Assembly: GCA_947247005.1 (NCBI GenBank)
Contig: OX365952.1
Span: forward strand, 45,674,722 to 45,738,721
Origin: Spisula solida
Taxonomy: Eukaryota; Mollusca; Bivalvia; Venerida; Mactridae
DNA: 64,000 bases
Reading direction: 5' to 3'
Shown here: piece after piece, positions 59,761 to 64,000 of the stretch
Layout: the number at the start of each line of letters is the position of its first letter
How positions within the stretch are numbered: position 1 is the first letter of the stretch
Notes under the pieces: model-generated
Told to the model about the DNA's origin: nothing
The model's input: only the letters and a program-made list of their open reading frames with translations
Databases searched by the model: none
Position numbers and translations under genes: made by a program

Positions 59761-59980
59761 CACAGGTAACTGTATCATGGCAAAAGAATTTTAAAAAATA
59801 TATGTTTAATTTTGTAAAATGTATATATCTAATAGATAGATCCACTGGTAAATGTATCATTGATAAAGAGTAAAGAATGTTTTTGTATAAAATTCATGTT
59901 ATTTTTTTTATCTTAAAATAAATGTTTTAAAAAATATTTTTTACTCTTTATCAATGATACATTTACCTGTGGATAGATCT
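59761..59980. mobile_element. Foldback elements, 'ggtaaatgtatcattgataa' family
   Basis: A single arm 'cacaggtaactgtatcatgg' starts at 59761. A full foldback at 59834-59980 has arms 'gatagatccactggtaaatg' / 'catttacctgtggatagatc' plus 'tatcattgataaagagtaaa' and its complement, about 43 bases per arm. A partial arm follows near 60000. Confidence 0.85.
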
Positions 59981-60965
59981 ATCAGTAAAAAAACTTCATC
60001 AATGATACATTTTCCTACGGTTTCAAATTCAAGTATTCAGGCTCTTTGACTGTTCCCAGAGCTTTTACAACTCAAGGCAAACATTTCACAATACTAGCAA
60101 TATAATTTGATCCAACTTCTTTGTATCTCGACACAGTATCATCTCAGAAACAAGTAATAAGTCACTCTGCTTGGTAATAAATTATCTTCCCTTGATTACG
60201 CAAATTTGAAGAAAAATACACAGTTTTAAGACTCCTAAACAAGCAAGGTAACCTTTGAATTATGTTTCTAACCATTTTACATGATACTATTTTCATTAGT
60301 GGACAATGAAATGTCATTCATAAAATTATCAATCGAAATTCACGTGAATCAGTAACCGGACTGTAGCTAGTGTTTAGGTAGTTTAGTGACATGGCATTCT
60401 GTTTCGTTAGATCTTGGCTGGGACAAATAGGAGAGTGCAATAACTTCAGTGCATGATACATGTATCATGTTTTAACAAATTTTATTCCATGACTGTATAA
60501 TGAGTAATTTATGAAAGTTGTACCCTATCCGTTCTCTCATATAATAGATAAACCGTGCAGCCGGTGTGTTTAACTTGGCGCCTAACTCAAGATATAGATC
60601 TATATATCGCTGGCTTAGAATTAGAAGGTCGTAAATACGAAATCAATATTTTGAGAAAACAAGAAAAAACGGTCTGACAACTAATCTTTACTTATGGAAT
60701 AACAAGCTTTTCAAACTTCAGTTTGGTCAACATGACCTCTTCCGATTTTCACGAAAATATGCTCATAAGATGCGTCTCGTGATGTATATTTCAAATATGA
60801 GTCTTATATATGAGTTCGATATACATGTAGCACAAAGTGGAATTCATCCTCACAAACCTGGAACCATCCTTCATATACCGTTCGTCTCCAGCGACTTGTA
60901 CATGTATGTACTGTATTGTGGTTATATACAGGTATAAAAAATAAATATTACAATTTACCTTGGTT

Positions 60966-61200
60966 ATAGCACAGGAATTTGAAAGTCTACCCATAAAATA
61001 GCATAGCAGTCTTTCCATTCAAAAATCGTTAGATATAAATTTATTGTACCACAGGAATTTGAAATTCTATTCACAAAATATCATAGCAGTCGATACATTC
61101 AAAAATCGCTCTATACATTTACTATACCACAGGAATTTGAAGTTCTACCAATAAAAAATTATACAAGTCGGTCCATCACCAATCACTCTACATATTATAT
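60966..61200. repeat. About 79-bp direct repeat, three copies
   Basis: 'cacaggaatttgaa' recurs at about 60970, 61050 and 61128, followed each time by 'ttct(a)', 'aaaat', 'catagcagtc' and 'attcaaaaatcg'. The third copy is the most diverged. Confidence 0.85.
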
Positions 61201-61462
61201 ATATATAATGGAAGTAACGCAACGCCTTCCCCCTCCCTCCAAAATGGAATTCCGTAGCCAGTGCTAACAAAATAAAAGATACAAGCGATCAACTGAATCA
61301 ATGTTAATATTGCAGATCACATAATCACAATTTGAATTTGTTGAAAAAAAACAAAAAAAACTTAAATATGGCTGTTTAAGTACGTTTAAGGCTACCGTAA
61401 GTGCTTTGATAAACAGTACTGTGGTAATTTGTGTAAACAAGAAAATGTCGTCTAACTTCGGT

Positions 61463-61665
61463 CATAGACCAGTGGTCTAGAGGCAGAGTATGTGCTTTTG
61501 AATCGAGAGGTTCCGTGTTCGACCCCCGTCTGAACATAGCTTAATTTCTCTGAACAAGTAATTCCAACAAAGCTCCACATACCACCGAGATATAGGTGTA
61601 TCTAAGATTATCAAAGGCCATCGCACATCGTCCTTTGATACTCCCAAATACACATACATATGAGC
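61463..61665 (+). mobile_element. tRNA-derived SINE
   Basis: A box 'gtggtctagaggcagag' and B box 'gtgttcgaccccc', then 'cttaatttctctgaacaag', shared with 21712-22050. The body is shorter than that copy. Two single-nucleotide departures from a tRNA stem argue against a functional tRNA. Confidence 0.75.
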
Positions 61666-62845
61666 CGTTCTCCAGGAAAACCGGACTTAGTGACAAAATT
61701 ATGAAAATCACGATTAAATAGCATTAGAAAGACAAGACTCTTTTGAACAATTTTTGAAAATTTGAGCAAATATAACATCAAATTACAAATTACTTTAAAA
61801 AAAACCACTCCCGTCTACTTAGTTGGTGACGTCGCAAACGTCATTCAAACCTTATTTGACGTTAACAAGAAGTTTATAAATCCATTATTTGATGAGTTCT
61901 TGACGTAATCACATTATCGAATTATATTCTTTTTTAATAAAACGTATCGAAATTGTGATGTTTTGCTTTTAGTGAAATGTAGCTACTGTTTTTTACCACT
62001 AACCCTCGTTTTCTCAATATGAATATATAACTTTGTTTTCAATTTTAGCCATATTGTATTTTGGCTTGGGTATCTATGATTTATGGGAAAATAATGTAAT
62101 TAATCTTGTTTAATGTCAATTCACAGTACAAGAACCTTACAGGAAAATAAGATACGGACATTTCAAAAAAAGTGTTTAAACAAGATATAAACATGTAAAA
62201 CATTTTTTCAACGCAGACGGCATTTAATTGATATTCGAAATGAGATTAGTACATGACTTCGTTTCGTTGCAATAAAATGAGGACAATGTCAAATACATGT
62301 AACTGCTTAATAGCTTTTTGTCCGTCTTACTTCAACAAATAAAATTCCGTCTTTTTATAGTGATTGCGTGTCTGTGAATATAATCACATTTTTAACTTCC
62401 TATACCATAAAATCATTAGTAGCCGTTGCAAAACGATTTTTGTCAAATTGGTGATAAAGGAACTAGACGACGAAGCAAATCTTCCTGGACTAATTTGTTT
62501 TTACACTGTGTGTTATGTTCCCGGAGAGAAGGCTTAAGTGATCTAATCGTCTATCGACGCATAAATCGAGTGTCTATCATTCAGGGCAGTCACTTGTTTA
62601 CATAACATAATCATTGTGCAGATTAACATTGCAATTTCTCTTTTTAATGTCTTGTTTTAATAGATATTATGTTTATTAATATTCAGGTTTGTGAATAAGG
62701 TATTCGTTTCACTGCCTTTGTCTCCAATGAGAATGTTTAAAACAATAAAAAATACAATGTTTAGATAATTCATGTTTGTATTCAAATGGCAGACCTAAAT
62801 AAACGGACTATAACAATACATCGTTGCGTGACAGTATACAACATG
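61666..62845. other. AT-rich stretch with no recognisable gene
   Basis: Nothing beyond short chance frames. One MITE end of the 62846 family lies just before, at 61396-61419. Confidence 0.4.
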
Positions 62846-63082
62846 GTACTGTTTATCAAAGCACTTACGATAACCTTAAACTTACTTTCAAATTTATATT
62901 GTTTGTAATTCTTTTACAGCTACAAAGTGGGGGAATGGATCTGCAATACTAATAAAGAGTCAGTTGATATACTTCTACATGTACACACCATATCTGTCTT
63001 CAACTTGCAGCTATTAAACAATTATAAAGAATTTGAATTTACGTAATTTACGATTTCTGTAAGTGCTTTGATAAAACAGTAC
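62846..63082. mobile_element. TA-flanked MITE, second copy
   Basis: Ends 'gtactgtttatcaaagcact' and 'agtgctttgataaaacagta'. Shares 'cttaaacttac', 'ttcaaat' and 'gtaattctttta' with 13881-14121. Eight bases beyond its end the next MITE starts. Confidence 0.85.
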
Positions 63083-63089
63083 CCTGAAC

Positions 63090-63350
63090 TATAGCCCGGA
63101 GAATTTGAATCGACTATCGACCTTCTATTTATAAGCATAATTAAACAGCTGATATATTGTCTATATTTATAATCCCGGTTGTATGTTAACATAAGCGGGA
63201 CGTTTCACGAAGACGCCCGAGGTGTAATCCAACACAAATACAAGTCAAATAGTTCCTGCGAGCAAATGATGTACCGACTTCATTTGACAGAGAATTGACA
63301 GGATCCTCGACCTTCTATCTGCATAATTCAACAGCTGATGTGTATAGAAT
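63090..63350. mobile_element. MITE with 'ggagaatttga' end, rearranged copy
   Basis: Begins 'ctatagcccggagaatttga'. 'cagctgatatattgtctata' matches the inverse of words in 26404-26650. A second start-like phrase 'agagaattgacaggatcct' lies near 63290, and 'cttctat' with 'cagctgat' repeat twice, so this may be two partly overlapping copies. Confidence 0.6.
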
Positions 63351-63936
63351 TAAGCATGAAAATCTCAAAATTGTGAGAGAAAAATAAGCGCGATAGGCCG
63401 GTGGCTTTCAAATTGGGAAAACTATATGCACGATAATTTGACATACGAAATTTATCAACAAATTTTTAAATAATGTCATGTATAACAAACCAATTTTTAA
63501 GACACTTAATTGCATATTATGACTCCCTTGTTCCATATAATATGTATATGCTTATAAATAAAACCATTGTATCAGTTCATTAAAAGGTATTATCATAAGA
63601 CATGTTTTCAGTGTTCAACAATATCAAAGATCATAAACCAATGCAGCTGCAGTCACCTTTTGTTTAGATCCATGGTCTCAATATTGCCTAGCGCTCACTG
63701 AAATTCCGGACAGTTCTGATTTCTTCGGTAAATAAAGTATTGCAATGCGACACAGACCGATGTTATCCGCATGGAATAATGGAATTAGTCTGTTTCACGA
63801 CATTCTTACGAAATGCATTTTATTTTTATTTTATTTTTTGAAATCGTAAACCATCGAGAACAGGTCACGTGCCCCTCCATGGAATTTTTACTTAAGGCAA
63901 TCCAATATACCTGCTCGCTCAAGACTCGCAGGTAAT

Positions 63937-64000
63937 AAAGGACCGATATTGCACGATTTGCTCGCGAACATTTATATATTCAACGCAAGAATTTTGTAAT
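63937..64000 (-). mobile_element. MITE fragment cut by the window edge
   Basis: On the minus strand 'cttgcgttgaatatataaat' followed by 'cgcgagcaaat' and 'tatcggtcc' matches 12910-12960 and 26450-26500. The rest lies outside the window. Confidence 0.75.

Noticed and set aside
60791..61018. 75-codon minus frame
   Set aside because: Overlaps the 79-bp direct repeat and has no family resemblance.

Overview
The window reads as nuclear DNA from an animal, most likely a bivalve mollusc or a close lophotrochozoan relative. Three things point there. There is one AT-rich, intron-containing gene. Dispersed elements with a tetranucleotide GACG/GACT core resemble the bivalve 'pearl' elements. Tandem satellites, tRNA-derived SINEs and short inverted-repeat elements are very dense. 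No bacterial or viral gene organisation is seen.

The only gene I can support is a complete Suppressor of fused (SUFU) orthologue on the minus strand, start codon at 29906 and stop at 7473. I rebuilt ten coding exons by hand. All nine introns have GT..AG ends, all phases agree, and the product is 470 residues. It matches animal SUFU from the N-terminal domain (about residue 30) to the C-terminal tail. SUFU is the cytoplasmic/nuclear negative regulator of GLI transcription factors in Hedgehog signalling. Intron 1 is about 11.3 kb and intron 2 about 4.8 kb. The introns hold many small non-autonomous transposons (hAT-like, TA-flanked and foldback types), SINEs and minisatellites.

Layout: 1-7472 is downstream/3' flank with a 51-bp minisatellite (1300-2081) and degenerate repeats; 7473-29906 is SUFU; 29907-36240 is flank with a pearl-like element, SINEs, a pentanucleotide run and a 38-bp minisatellite carrying a CRE-like 8-mer; 36240-36800 is a decayed non-LTR reverse-transcriptase end; 37556-38212 is a very long GTAG tetranucleotide run; 38710-40869 is a CpG-rich 22-bp satellite with an inverted left arm; 42359-43020 is a short transposon with perfect 25-bp inverted ends and tRNA-like arms; 43168-45026 holds two minisatellites; 45032-45200 is a hairpin element; 51010-58655 is a 46-bp satellite of about 166 units with larger-scale duplications; 58656-64000 is a cluster of short inverted-repeat elements.

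The long open frames at 1281-2129, 37519-38283, 38606-40948, 43722-45017 and 50913-58253 are by-products of tandem repeats, not genes. I found no convincing new multi-gene system. The points most worth checking are the tRNA-like foldback transposon, the structured satellites and the repeated families of short elements.
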